Assembly (NCBI RefSeq): GCF_029194005.1
Contig: NZ_JARFVA010000006.1
Span: forward strand, 62,001 to 126,000
Reading direction: 5' to 3'
DNA length: 64,000 nucleotides
Source: Flagellimonas okinawensis
GTDB taxonomy: Bacteria > Bacteroidota > Bacteroidia > Flavobacteriales > Flavobacteriaceae
Shown here: piece by piece, positions 52,218-60,175 of the stretch
Layout: each line of letters opens with the position of its first letter
Numbering within the stretch: position 1 is the stretch's first letter
Translations under genes and position numbers: made by a program
Notes under the pieces: generated by a model
The model's input: the letters and a program-made list of their open reading frames with translations, nothing else
Databases searched by the model: none
Told to the model about the DNA's origin: nothing

Positions 52218-53431
52218 TATTGCTGTCTATGGGCCAATAAGATGGGCGGTTGTCCATCAAAGGGGTTCCCGCCCCTACCAACGGTTCGGGCACCCAGGGC
52301 GGAAGCCCGCATCAGACTGGACTCCCCAAAACGGTTCCGCATTCGGTCCATGGCCTGATAGAGATTGAGCAGTTTTTCATCATCGGCGAACAGGTCGATC
52401 TGATAGTGCCCCCCTACGATATGGCTATAATTGACCCCAACAAGTCTGATCAACATCCTCCGATCGTACAAAGAGGCAAAAAGATCTTGTACCAAGGGCA
52501 CCAGCACATGGTCCGCGGAAGTATAGGGAATCCGTTTCTGCTTCGTATACGTCTTAAAGTCGCTGTATCGGATCTTTACACTGACACAACCTGTCATTTT
52601 ATTGGCTCGACGCAATTGATAAGCGAGGTTCTCCGCCATGGCGAACAAAGTGGTCTCCAATTTGACCATATCGGTGGTATCCTTTCCATAAGTCCGTTCG
52701 GTGGATATGGACTTTCGTTCGTGGAAAGGGACCAAGGGGGAATTGTCCAATCCCTGGGCCCGCATCCAGATGGTCCGTCCGTGCTTTCCAAAGCCACTTT
52801 CGAGCATTTCCAAGGGCAGTTCCTGTACGGTCTTTATCGTGGACACCCCCATATTGGACAGGAGCCCATAGGTCTTCTCCCCCACCGAGGGCAGTTTACG
52901 GATATGCAGTGGCGCTAGGAACTCCTTTTCCAATCCAAGGTCGATCTTCATTTGGTTGTTGGGCTTGGCTTCCCCTGTGGCCACTTTGGAGACCACCTTG
53001 TTCTGGGACAGCCCAAAGGAAATGGGCAATCCTGTCTCCTTCAGGATGCGTTGTCGCATTTCCGAGGCATACTTATAGCAGCCAAAAAAGCGGTCCATCC
53101 CTGAGAGGTCCGCATAGAACTCATCCACACTGGCCTTTTCAAAGACCGGGACACTTTCCTTGATGATCTCCGTTACATGGTCCGAGAACTTCATATAGGT
53201 CCCCGCATTGCCCTTGATGACCGTGGCCTCGGGACACAGCCGCCGCGCCACTTTCATGGACATCCCGGAATGCACCCCAAAACGACGGGTCTCATAGCTG
53301 CAGGCCGCCACGACCCCTCTATCCCCCAACCCTCCGACCAGTAGGGGCCGCTTCATCAGACGGCTGTCCAGCAGCCGCTCACAGGAGACGAAGAAGGTGT
53401 CCAAATCGAGATGGAGAATGGTGGGTTTCAT
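52217..53431 (-). CDS. Y-family DNA polymerase (DinB/pol IV-like)
   Basis: About 404 residues from the ATG at 53429-53431 (MKPTILHLDLDTFFVSCERL); a longer frame to 53473 would begin inside the operator. The catalytic carboxylates are visible: Asp8 and Asp10 in HLDLDTFF and SVDEFYADLSG with Asp-Glu. Finger and little-finger domains follow. Unlike many ImuB proteins the active site is intact. The C-terminal ending (RTVGRGGNPFDGQPPILLAHRQQ) carries no recognisable clamp-binding motif that I can confirm. It is the first gene of the dnaE2 operon, controlled by the palindromic promoter at 53457-53501. Confidence 0.9.
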   Translation of the reverse strand: MKPTILHLDLDTFFVSCERLLDSRLMKRPLLVGGLGDRGVVAACSYETRRFGVHSGMSMKVARRLCPEATVIKGNAGTYMKFSDHVTEIIKESVPVFEKASVDEFYADLSGMDRFFGCYKYASEMRQRILKETGLPISFGLSQNKVVSKVATGEAKPNNQMKIDLGLEKEFLAPLHIRKLPSVGEKTYGLLSNMGVSTIKTVQELPLEMLESGFGKHGRTIWMRAQGLDNSPLVPFHERKSISTERTYGKDTTDMVKLETTLFAMAENLAYQLRRANKMTGCVSVKIRYSDFKTYTKQKRIPYTSADHVLVPLVQDLFASLYDRRMLIRLVGVNYSHIVGGHYQIDLFADDEKLLNLYQAMDRMRNRFGESSLMRASALGARTVGRGGNPFDGQPPILLAHRQQ

Positions 53432-53456
53432 AAGATGTATTGGATTTATTCCTATT

Positions 53457-53501
53457 ATTTGGAAAATATCCAAATGTAAGCAAAGCGATAAACTGTTTCA
53501 A
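53457..53501 (-). promoter_or_regulatory. palindromic operator over the mutasome promoter
   Basis: ATTTGGA-AAATA-TCCAAAT (53457-53475) is a perfect 7-bp inverted repeat. On the minus strand TACATTTG (53471-53478) is a consensus -7 box overlapping it, and a TTG (53499-53501) lies 20 bp upstream. Divergent to the SRAP gene. A damage-responsive repressor binding here is plausible, but no lexA-like gene is present in the window. Confidence 0.65.
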
Positions 53502-53550
53502 AATTTTAACAATTATGATTATCTTATTGCTATAAAAAAGCAACCTCAAG

Positions 53551-54309
53551 ATGTGCTACTCGACCAGACAGACCCGCGAGCGGAAGGAACTGGAGAAATT
53601 GCTCTCCGTCAAGGCCATGTACGGCGACCTCGACACCGACCTGGAACTCATTTATTTCCATGCCAACGGTTGGAGCCACCCGATCATGTGGACCTTGGGC
53701 CAAGAGGAACCCGACAATCTCCTTCCAGCCATGTGGGGCATCATGCCTTCAAGGGAAAAACAGGAGGACTACAAGGAGTATTTCAAAAACCCAAGGACCT
53801 TTGGTGGCCTCAATGCCAAATCCGAAAAACTATTCGATCATTTTATCTATCGATACACCTGGGAGAGCCAACGGTGCATCATTCCCGTCGACGGTTTCTT
53901 CGAACCACACAATACCAAGGTAAAAGTCAAGGGCAAGGATTACAAGGTACCCTTCTACTTCCACAGAAAGAATGGGGATCCCATTTATCTAGGGGGCATC
54001 TATACCAACACATCCGACGGAAGAAGGACATTTGCCGTTTTGACCAAGGAAGCTACCCCCATGTTCGAACAAGTGCACAATGACAAAAAGCGAAGACCCG
54101 TCATCATTGATGATGAAAACCTGGATTCCTGGCTGCACCTGGGCAACAATGCATCCGACGTTCAAGATATCATCGATGACGACCTTTGGGAAGGAAATCT
54201 TGAAGCTTACCCCATTACCAAGGACCTATACAGTAGAAAAGTGGATTCCAATTATCCGGGCATCATCGATAAAGTGGATTACGAGGAGGTGTCCATTTCC
54301 TATGGTTGA
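53551..54309 (+). CDS. SOS response-associated peptidase (SRAP/HMCES-like)
   Basis: A 252-residue SRAP-domain protein. After Met removal the N-terminal Cys of MCYSTRQ becomes the catalytic residue that crosslinks abasic sites in single-stranded DNA. Other conserved pieces are NAKSEKLFDHFIYR, RCIIPVDGFFEPHN with the catalytic Glu, and KKRRPVIID with the conserved terminal His/Arg region varied. Divergent from the Y-family polymerase gene and likely in the same regulon. Together these genes are a translesion and abasic-site protection cassette. Confidence 0.92.
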   Translation: MCYSTRQTRERKELEKLLSVKAMYGDLDTDLELIYFHANGWSHPIMWTLGQEEPDNLLPAMWGIMPSREKQEDYKEYFKNPRTFGGLNAKSEKLFDHFIYRYTWESQRCIIPVDGFFEPHNTKVKVKGKDYKVPFYFHRKNGDPIYLGGIYTNTSDGRRTFAVLTKEATPMFEQVHNDKKRRPVIIDDENLDSWLHLGNNASDVQDIIDDDLWEGNLEAYPITKDLYSRKVDSNYPGIIDKVDYEEVSISYG

Positions 54310-54363
54310 CCATAAAAAAGAGGAGTCTGTTTCCAGCTCCCCTCAGTTTGTTCAAATTAATCT

Positions 54364-54646
54364 CTAATGACCTTTATAATGACCCACTGCTGAATACCAT
54401 TTTTCATCCCATATTTCCAAATAGTGGGTTTGGGATGATTCCACAGAAAGGGCCACCGTCTTGTCCCCCAGTCCCAGTATGCTCTTCATGTTCGTAAGCT
54501 GCCGTTGCTGCGTTTTCTTGACCAATGCGAGCAATCTCGACTGAAGGCCCTCCAACTCCCTGTCCAGGCTCTTCAACGAACGGATCAAGGAGGAATGGAC
54601 AGCCCTTAAGGGTATGCCCAGGACCTTTGGGCTTACTACATTTGAC
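54364..54646 (-). pseudogene. IS110 family transposase remnant
   Basis: In one frame on the minus strand: NVVSPKVLGIPLRAVHSSL, IRSLKSLDRELEGLQSRLLA and MKSILGLGDKTVALS, matching the helical linker and the (S)IPGIG-like start of the C-terminal Tnp_20 domain of IS110 transposases. The N-terminal catalytic DEDD domain is missing where IS3 begins, and the C-terminus is also abnormal. A terminator-like AGGGGAGC stem lies at 54316-54345 past the SRAP gene. Confidence 0.6.
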
Positions 54647-54695
54647 TGGACATTGGGAAAAGAGCATGTTGACTGTTTGAATTAACTTTGAAAAC

Positions 54696-54983
54696 ATGTC
54701 AAAACCAAAAAGAGAGTACACAACAGAGTTCAAGCAAAAGGCTGTCGAATTGAGCTATGCAAGGGGCAATGTCGCAGAGGTATGTAGGGAACTGGGCTTG
54801 AACCCCTCGGTATCGGGACGCTGGCGCAGGGAGGCCAAAAAATACGGGGAGAACAGTTTTCCAGGAAAGGGGAACCCTAAGCTTACCGATGAACAAAGGG
54901 AGATAGCCGAGCTCAAGAAAAAACTGAGAGACGTGGAGATTGAGCGCGATATCCTAAAAAAGGCAATAACCACCTTCTCCTAG
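54696..54983 (+). CDS. IS3 family OrfA
   Basis: A 95-residue HTH protein (AVELSYARGNVAEVCRELGL) with a C-terminal leucine-rich coiled coil (EIAELKKKLRDVEIERDILK). Near its end CTAAAAAAGG offers an A-AAA-AAG slippery site; a -1 shift there joins orfB without a stop. Confidence 0.9.
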   Translation: MSKPKREYTTEFKQKAVELSYARGNVAEVCRELGLNPSVSGRWRREAKKYGENSFPGKGNPKLTDEQREIAELKKKLRDVEIERDILKKAITTFS

Positions 54984-55042
54984 GGCGACAGGAAAAGTAT
55001 CGATTCATAAAACGCCACAGGTCCAGATTTCCTGTCGGGAAG

Positions 55043-55876
55043 ATGTGCAAAATGTTCAAGGTAAGCAAAAGTGGGTATTACAATTGGTTGGACCGGGTGC
55101 CTTCCAAAAGGTGGTCAGAGAACGAGGTCCTTAGGGTCGCCATACATGATATTTTCAAGGATAGCTTCGGGAGTTACAGGGCACCAAGGATCCGGGAGGA
55201 GCTCTTGATAAGGGGATATCGGGCCTCAAGGCCCAGGGTGGCCAGGATAATGAGAGCCAACAGGCTTTTCGCCAAAAGAAAGAGAAAGTTCAGGGTCACC
55301 ACCGACAGCAAACACGATTATCCAATAGCACCCAATATACTGGACCGTGACTTTACGGTACACAGGAAAAACCAGGTATGGGTATCCGACATGACCTATA
55401 TAAGGACCGGTGAGGGATGGATGTACATAACAGTGATCATGGAACTGTTCCATCGAAAGGTCGTTGGATGGTCGATGGGCAAGACCTTGGGGACTGCCGA
55501 CACCATAATTCCCGCTTGGAAGATGGCGATAAGGTCGAACAATATCACGGACAGACTTATTTTCCATTCCGATAGGGGCTCACAATATGCCAGTTACGAG
55601 TTTACCGATATCCTTAAAGAGCATAATGGTCCAGTGGTACAATCAATGAGCCGAAAAGGGAATTGTTGGGACAATGGAGTAGCGGAATCCTTCTTCAAGA
55701 GCTTGAAGGTCGAATGGGTATACCATCAAAATTATAGCTTTAGATCAGAAGCGGAACTATCGATATTCCAGTGGATAGAGACCTGGTATAATAGAAGAAG
55801 GATACACTCGACATTGGGCTATAAAACAATAGAGGAATTTGAAAACGAAATGTATAACCAAAAATCAGCGGCATGA
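55043..55876 (+). CDS. IS3 family OrfB transposase
   Basis: A 277-residue frame counted from the first ATG. In reality it continues upstream to the slippery site near 54957, giving RQEKYRFIKRHRSRFPVGK before that ATG, so it is produced as an OrfAB fusion by -1 frameshifting. HTH_21 domain (GSYRAPRIREELLIRG) and rve integrase core with DDE residues in VWVSDMTYIRT, FHSDRGSQYAS and ESFFKSLKVEW (Glu). The frame is intact and the IS could be active. Confidence 0.9.
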   Translation: MCKMFKVSKSGYYNWLDRVPSKRWSENEVLRVAIHDIFKDSFGSYRAPRIREELLIRGYRASRPRVARIMRANRLFAKRKRKFRVTTDSKHDYPIAPNILDRDFTVHRKNQVWVSDMTYIRTGEGWMYITVIMELFHRKVVGWSMGKTLGTADTIIPAWKMAIRSNNITDRLIFHSDRGSQYASYEFTDILKEHNGPVVQSMSRKGNCWDNGVAESFFKSLKVEWVYHQNYSFRSEAELSIFQWIETWYNRRRIHSTLGYKTIEEFENEMYNQKSAA

Positions 55877-55994
55877 CTCTTAACTGATTGTCCATTTTTT
55901 TGTTGCAAGTCCATAATCTCACCTCACTCTTGAAATGTACTCCTTTCTGTACGCTATAAGAATGCCCAACCAGTTGTATTATATTGTATTTCAA

Positions 55995-56888
55995 TCAATA
56001 CAATACTTTCTTCAATGAAGCAACAGAACTTTCATGCTTTTCAGGATTGCCATTTTTAAGTTTTATAAGGTTCTGTAGTTTCCATTGCACTGCGGGAAAC
56101 CGTTCAAAATCATAAATGCTCCAATCGGGTGTCCCTTTGCCAAAACTCAATAAAAACTCCTTGTTTTTATCTGTTAGATTTTGATGAATTACATCTACCA
56201 ACTCTTCCCGGGCTTTTTCAAAATCCCCATAGGTAAAGGGTTCTGGGCTCATGCCTTCAAATTGGTTGGCCATGGTTTCCCTTTGGTCGATAAAATTGGG
56301 CTGCAACATTTCGTGAAGGGGACGGTTGCTGCTCAAAAGGAACAACATGAAGCCCTTTTTGATTTCTTCGGTAAATCCTTCATTTTCCAACAGATATTTT
56401 ACATCGAACAAATCCCTGGGGTGTTGGCGGTCCAATGCGGCACAGATTTTTCCACCGTACAACTGTCCTAAAGGAACTACCGATACGGCACAGAAAACAT
56501 CAAACTCCTCTTGGGCCTTTTCGCATAGTGGCAACGTTACCGTTTCATCCACCACGCCCCTGTTGATTTGGTTCACTTCCAATTTTATCTGTGCTTTTAC
56601 AGTAGTGATTTGAAGTTTTAAAGTTTCCCTTTTAAGGGTAATTGCAGCTTTTGGCAGAATTTTTTCGAGTTTTGTTTTTATGTGTGCAAGACCTTCTACA
56701 ATGTTCTTAAAAGATGTTTTTCTGTCCTCTATGGGAATGTAGGTCAAGTCAATATCCACGGACAATCTGACCATATCCCTTACAAATAGGTTGATGGCTG
56801 TCCCCCCGTGCAGTGCAAAAGCCGGTTCCTTTGCCACTTCTGGCAATACCTGTAACAATAGCGAAACCTGTTGTTTGTAATCACTCAT
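55995..56888 (-). CDS. abiEii: AbiEii family nucleotidyltransferase toxin
   Basis: About 297 residues from the ATG at 56886-56888 (MSDYKQQVSLLLQVLPEVAK), overlapping the antitoxin gene by 8 bp; the longer frame to 56942 lies inside that gene. Nucleotidyltransferase signature FALHGGTAINLF followed by SVDIDLTY (the GS/GG and DxD-type metal motif of AbiEii). Further KICAALDRQHPRDLFDVKYL. These toxins transfer nucleotides to tRNA or act on GTP to arrest growth during phage infection. Partner of the upstream AbiEi protein as a type IV toxin-antitoxin system. Confidence 0.88.
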   Translation of the reverse strand: MSDYKQQVSLLLQVLPEVAKEPAFALHGGTAINLFVRDMVRLSVDIDLTYIPIEDRKTSFKNIVEGLAHIKTKLEKILPKAAITLKRETLKLQITTVKAQIKLEVNQINRGVVDETVTLPLCEKAQEEFDVFCAVSVVPLGQLYGGKICAALDRQHPRDLFDVKYLLENEGFTEEIKKGFMLFLLSSNRPLHEMLQPNFIDQRETMANQFEGMSPEPFTYGDFEKAREELVDVIHQNLTDKNKEFLLSFGKGTPDWSIYDFERFPAVQWKLQNLIKLKNGNPEKHESSVASLKKVLY

Positions 56889-57666
56889 AATTTTCCAATG
56901 TTTTTGGGACGGTGATTCGGTATTTGGATATATAGACACCATCTTTCACCAAGGAACGCTTCCCTTTCCCGAGGTCGATTTTTTTCAGGTCGATGTATTT
57001 AAACCAATCGTGCCCTGCCTTTTCTGCCATATACAGAAAAAGTCGCTTTACTTTTATGGAGGTACATATTTCCAAAAGTTCCTGTACCTGTTTTGGCCGG
57101 AGGTTGTTCAACCCCTCCATGATTTCATAGCACTCGACCAGCTCTTGCTTCTTGGGCGTTAGGTACAGACATTCCATCAAGGCCCTTGTAGAGTTGGACA
57201 CTAACAAACTGAATGTTCCTTGCTCCAAAGCTTGCAGTCCTATTTGGGGAGGAAGAAAAGAGGAACCGAAGTAGTTCACTTTTACCCCCCAGTTGTATTT
57301 CAAGAACCAAGTGGGCAATCTCTCTTCACTTCCCCCGAACAGCGTTATGTGCTTTGTGGACAACTCCAGATAATGGGCCTTTCCCAATAAGGACAAGGCG
57401 GTTTTTCCTCCAGGATGGATATTCAAATCGGCTTGTCCTTGCAATGCGAACAATGCACCCTGATAAGTAGGCTTATCGCCTACCCGCATCCAAGCACCCG
57501 TTCCTATGGAATATATCCAATTGCTATTCCTATATCGGTTTAGCAATTGCGTCGAGAACCCGTTTTCCGTCAGCCACGAACTTAAATACACAACTCCCGG
57601 AGGCTGTGAATTAAGAAGATGGTTTATTTTTTGCTCTTTTTCCAAACCAATAGTTTCTGTTTTCAA
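56881..57666 (-). CDS. abiEi: AbiEi family antitoxin
   Basis: A 261-residue protein of the AbiEi type: an N-terminal winged-helix-like region with VVYLSSWLTENGFSTQLLNR and NSNWIYSIGTGAWMR, then the C-terminal AbiEi-3 like domain (LGKAHYLELSTKHITLFG and STRALMECLYLTPKKQE). It represses its operon and counters AbiEii. It is translated just before the toxin (8-bp overlap). Together with the toxin it provides phage abortive infection or element maintenance. Confidence 0.85.
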   Translation of the reverse strand: MKTETIGLEKEQKINHLLNSQPPGVVYLSSWLTENGFSTQLLNRYRNSNWIYSIGTGAWMRVGDKPTYQGALFALQGQADLNIHPGGKTALSLLGKAHYLELSTKHITLFGGSEERLPTWFLKYNWGVKVNYFGSSFLPPQIGLQALEQGTFSLLVSNSTRALMECLYLTPKKQELVECYEIMEGLNNLRPKQVQELLEICTSIKVKRLFLYMAEKAGHDWFKYIDLKKIDLGKGKRSLVKDGVYISKYRITVPKTLENYE

Positions 57667-57799
57667 CTTTTTTTAAACTATAAAAAACGCTTTGGTTTAT
57701 TTTACTGCAAATATACAAACTAAAAGTTTGTGTATTCAGAAGTTCTTAAACTTTATTATATCCAAAAGGATGGTACATCCATAAAGAATATGGTACTGG

Positions 57800-57970
57800 A
57801 TAGTATTCATACAATATTCCCGAAAAATAAACGTCGCAAAATATTTCTCGGAAAAGGGACGGCATAAAGCAACTTCTTTTCCCTCTACTATTTATATTCC
57901 GTTTCCTTTCCGCTCCAAAATTTTGTCTTCCGTTTGTGTTGCCCTCAAATATTGTTTAATCTAAAATTTC
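57800..57970 (+). promoter_or_regulatory. conserved leader, copy D (inverted relative to copy A)
   Basis: Nearly identical, in inverted orientation, to 17190-17345. Blocks on the plus strand are ATACAATATTCCCGAAAA, AAACGTCGCAAAATATTTCTC, GGGACGGCATAAAGC, TATTCCGTTTCCTTTCCGC and GTTGCCCTCAAATATTG. It precedes the truncated METK-type gene by a few bases. The rest of 57667-57799 is AT-rich without recognisable features. Confidence 0.65.
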
Positions 57971-57976
57971 ATTATC

Positions 57977-58162
57977 ATGGAAACAAAAACAAAGTCAAAC
58001 GGAGTAGCAAAAAAACAGACTGCGACCGTTAAAAAGGAAGTACAAAAGAAGTTGACCGATGAGGCCATCGGAAAAACCGTTGCCAAAGAAAAAAAGGGAG
58101 TCATTGAAAAACCTGCCGTCAACTTGGACGAACGTATCCATGTACGTCTTCAAACGAATTAG
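57977..58162 (+). pseudogene. truncated small basic protein gene
   Basis: The first 50 residues (METKTKSNGVAKKQTATVKK and AVNLDERI) match the 135-residue protein at 16775-17182, then the sequence departs (HVRLQTN) and stops. The missing 3' part includes the helical C-terminal region. With its leader it is a fragment of a third, inverted backbone copy or the rearranged original of element 2. In 58163-58383 I see no gene. Confidence 0.7.
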
Positions 58163-58383
58163 GACTGGCCCGGTCCAAAGTTAAGTCATAGTTTCAACTT
58201 TTGAATTTGGTGCTCTTTCCTTCTTTTGAGCATCGTTCTTTTCTTTATCAATTTACGGTTTTCCAATATCTTTTTTATCCTGTCCAAAATATACGGTCGC
58301 TGGGGACATTTCCATTAGGACAGTGGAAACTCATATAAGCAACGCATTGAGAGTTTTTAAACTATACTTTAGAACAATTTGAG

Positions 58384-59664
58384 TTACTTGACAATTTTCA
58401 GCACTGGATTCCCATCATTTTCGGATACTCTATCAGGACCTGCTTCCATTGCCTTTTTTAATTGCATCATATCCTTGCTAATTTTCTTCTCAACGACCCT
58501 TGCATATTTCTGCGTCGTAGAGAGTTTCGTATGACCAAGGAGTTTTGAGACTGTCTCTATCGGCACATCGTTCATCAATGTTATAGTGGTAGCAAACGTA
58601 TGTCGCGCTACATGGAAGGTAACATTCTTGTCCACTCCGGCCAATTTGACTATGATTTTCAAGTACTTGTTAACTTTTTGGTTTGAAAGAACTGGCAATA
58701 GGCTATGATCGTTCATGTAATCGGGAACACTTCGATACTTATCCAAAATGCATTTGGCATGGAACAAGAGAGGTACCTTGACGGGGGTATTGGTCTTTTT
58801 CCGTCTTACATTGACCCATTCACCTCCGTCCACGCCCTTGACAATATCACCTTGTTTGAGCATTTTGACCTCGATATAGCTCAGGCCTGTGTAACATGAA
58901 AAAATAAATATGTCCCGAACCTTGTCCAAACCAGGGTCCTTAAGTACCATATTCCGTATTTTCAGGATTTCCTCCTCCTCCAAAAAATCACTGTCATAAG
59001 AATCAAACTTCATTTTATAAAGTGAAAATGGATTTCTGGTCATGCACCCAAACTTATGTGCCAAAGTGACCATCTTTTTGAAACGTTCCATATGCTTCAT
59101 GATACCATTGTTGCTCAATGGAAGATTCTTCACTAATGTATCGCAATTCCTCAGATAGGTCTCGAACTCGATCAGGAAGGCATAATCTATTAGTGATAGT
59201 TTCACATCCGAAGTGCGAAAACGTTCTTTGACAAAACGGGCTAGATAGGTTTCTGTGGCCGAATAGTTCTTGACAGTCCCTTTCGCCAATTTGGGGGCTT
59301 CATGTTTGCGATGGAATTCAATGATATCCTTTAGGGTCTGTACAGGCTTATCATTGCCCAAGAATCGTTCTTTTATGGCACGAGCGGATATAGGGGCCCC
59401 TTCGGCCATCAACTGTCTATGGCAGTCCAAAAGCTTTGCCTGGATATCATCAAGGTACATGTTGATGCCTTTCGCCTCTTTGAACCGATGATGAACCCTT
59501 CCCGAAGAAGTGCACCAATGGCTTTCTATGACCGTGCGGTGTACACTTAGATCAGATCGTTGTTTTCCAAATCTGATCCTGATATAGATGGGAATTTGGC
59601 CGTCGTTTTTCTTGGCGGTCTTTTTCAGCCAGAAACCGATACTGAATTGATTGGAGTTTTTCAT
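58384..59664 (-). CDS. tyrosine recombinase / integrase, element 2
   Basis: About 426 residues from the ATG at 59662-59664 (MKNSNQFSIGFWLKKTAKKN), aligned with the start of the element 1 integrase; an in-frame extension to 59715 is possible but unsupported. Arm-binding domain, SAM-like core-binding domain, and catalytic domain with HVARHTFAT, LGHTKL and TTQKYARV (Tyr nucleophile). The first catalytic arginine is replaced by Ser in SCYTGLSYIEVK, exactly as known for IntDOT. It lies 220 bp from the tRNA-Pro attachment site, the expected position for an integrase that reads leftward away from it. Confidence 0.93.
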   Translation of the reverse strand: MKNSNQFSIGFWLKKTAKKNDGQIPIYIRIRFGKQRSDLSVHRTVIESHWCTSSGRVHHRFKEAKGINMYLDDIQAKLLDCHRQLMAEGAPISARAIKERFLGNDKPVQTLKDIIEFHRKHEAPKLAKGTVKNYSATETYLARFVKERFRTSDVKLSLIDYAFLIEFETYLRNCDTLVKNLPLSNNGIMKHMERFKKMVTLAHKFGCMTRNPFSLYKMKFDSYDSDFLEEEEILKIRNMVLKDPGLDKVRDIFIFSCYTGLSYIEVKMLKQGDIVKGVDGGEWVNVRRKKTNTPVKVPLLFHAKCILDKYRSVPDYMNDHSLLPVLSNQKVNKYLKIIVKLAGVDKNVTFHVARHTFATTITLMNDVPIETVSKLLGHTKLSTTQKYARVVEKKISKDMMQLKKAMEAGPDRVSENDGNPVLKIVK

Positions 59665-59761
59665 GTGTTTTCGCTTTAAGTGGAACATTCCGTTTGCGAA
59701 AGTCAAATCACACAAAAGATCAAATCAGGGCATTTAAGTTAAGAAATCCTCCTGAAAAATA

Positions 59762-59782
59762 ATAGGACACCCTATAGGACAC
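59762..59782. repeat. paired arm-type repeats, right end of element 2
   Basis: ATAGGACAC at 59762-59770 and 59774-59782, 12 bp apart, between the integrase start and attR. Same arrangement as the two other pairs. Confidence 0.6.
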
Positions 59783-59810
59783 CCTCATATATTGCATTTA
59801 TATGCATATA

Positions 59811-59844
59811 AAAAAAGCCAAAGAAAATTAATTCTCTGGCTTTC
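59811..59844 (-). terminator. terminator of the tRNA-Ser/tRNA-Pro transcript, supplied by element 2
   Basis: Minus strand AAAGCCAGAGAA, short loop, TTCTTTGGCTTT followed by a run of T. It ends the tRNA operon 40 bp past tRNA-Pro and lies inside element 2. Confidence 0.85.
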
Positions 59845-59880
59845 AATAAATTATGGTTTTTAATTTTAACAAAAAAACCA

Positions 59881-59898
59881 TATTTGTCGGGGTGGCAG
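59881..59898. repeat. attachment site at the tRNA-Pro 3' end (attR of element 2)
   Basis: TATTTGTCGGGGTGGCAG covers the last 12 nucleotides of tRNA-Pro (59887-59898) and six bases beyond it. It is identical to 18897-18914. Integration here regenerates an intact tRNA gene. Confidence 0.88.
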
Positions 59899-59961
59899 GA
59901 TTCGAACCTGCGACCTCCTGCTCCCAAAGCAGGCGCGATAACCGGGCTACGCTACACCCCG
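59887..59961 (-). tRNA. tRNA-Pro (anticodon UGG)
   Basis: Acceptor stem CGGGGTG (5') pairs with CACCCCG (3'), the anticodon loop reads CTTTGGGAG with TGG, and the T-arm is GCAGGTTCGAATCCTGC. Discriminator A, CCA not encoded. Its 3' end is the attachment core. Confidence 0.96.
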
Positions 59962-59978
59962 AGGTGTGTTGGAAAAAG

Positions 59979-60062
59979 CGGAGAGACCGGGACTCGAACC
60001 CGGGCAGCACTTACGCGCTGACAGATTAGCAATCTGCTCCGTTACCACTCCGGCACCTCTCC
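59979..60062 (-). tRNA. tRNA-Ser (anticodon GCU)
   Basis: Acceptor GGAGAGG with TCTCTCC, anticodon loop ATTGCTAAT with GCT, long variable arm typical of serine tRNAs, T-arm CCGGGTTCGAGTCCCGG, discriminator G. It is 17 bp upstream of tRNA-Pro in the same transcript. Confidence 0.96.
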
Positions 60063-60102
60063 TATTCAATTATTATGAACGTGCACTCTGAAAATGCGGA
60101 TG

Positions 60103-60133
60103 CAAATGTACCTTTTCAGAAGTAAGATCGCAA
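60103..60133 (-). promoter_or_regulatory. promoter of the tRNA-Ser/tRNA-Pro operon
   Basis: On the minus strand TTG (60131-60133) and TACATTTG (60103-60110) with a 20-bp spacer match the flavobacterial consensus. The distance to the tRNA-Ser 5' end is about 40 bp. Confidence 0.75.
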
Positions 60134-60175
60134 CTATTTTTTCATTTTTTTATCGCATCTTTTTCGATAGCCTTG

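Larger units (their letters stand above)
54647..55894 (+). mobile_element. IS3 family insertion sequence
   Basis: About 1248 bp with imperfect terminal inverted repeats TGGACATTGGGAAAAGAGCATG at the left and the complementary CATGACTCTTAACTGATTGTCCA at the right, orfA and orfB in overlapping phase. It is inserted into an IS110 remnant. No clear target duplication is seen. Confidence 0.82.
18897..59898. mobile_element. element 2: tRNA-Pro integrative mobilizable element with alginate cargo
   Basis: About 41 kb between direct 18-bp copies of the tRNA-Pro 3' end. It contains an integrase beside the tRNA-proximal end, a relaxase, a coupling protein, a BfmA-like protein, oriT, ssb and a RadC-like gene, but no secretion-channel genes. 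Cargo: alginate utilization, an IS21 plus hsdR remnant, DUF932, a TPP-regulated transporter operon, a mutasome cassette and an AbiE toxin-antitoxin pair. The integrity of a single element is an inference from the flanking repeats; internal insertions and an inverted backbone fragment near 57.8-58.2 kb show later rearrangement. Confidence 0.75.

Noticed and set aside
55895..55994. Second half of the IS110 gene to the right of the IS3 element
   Set aside because: Translation in all frames gives nothing like the IS110 catalytic domain, so the IS110 remnant was already truncated or was deleted.
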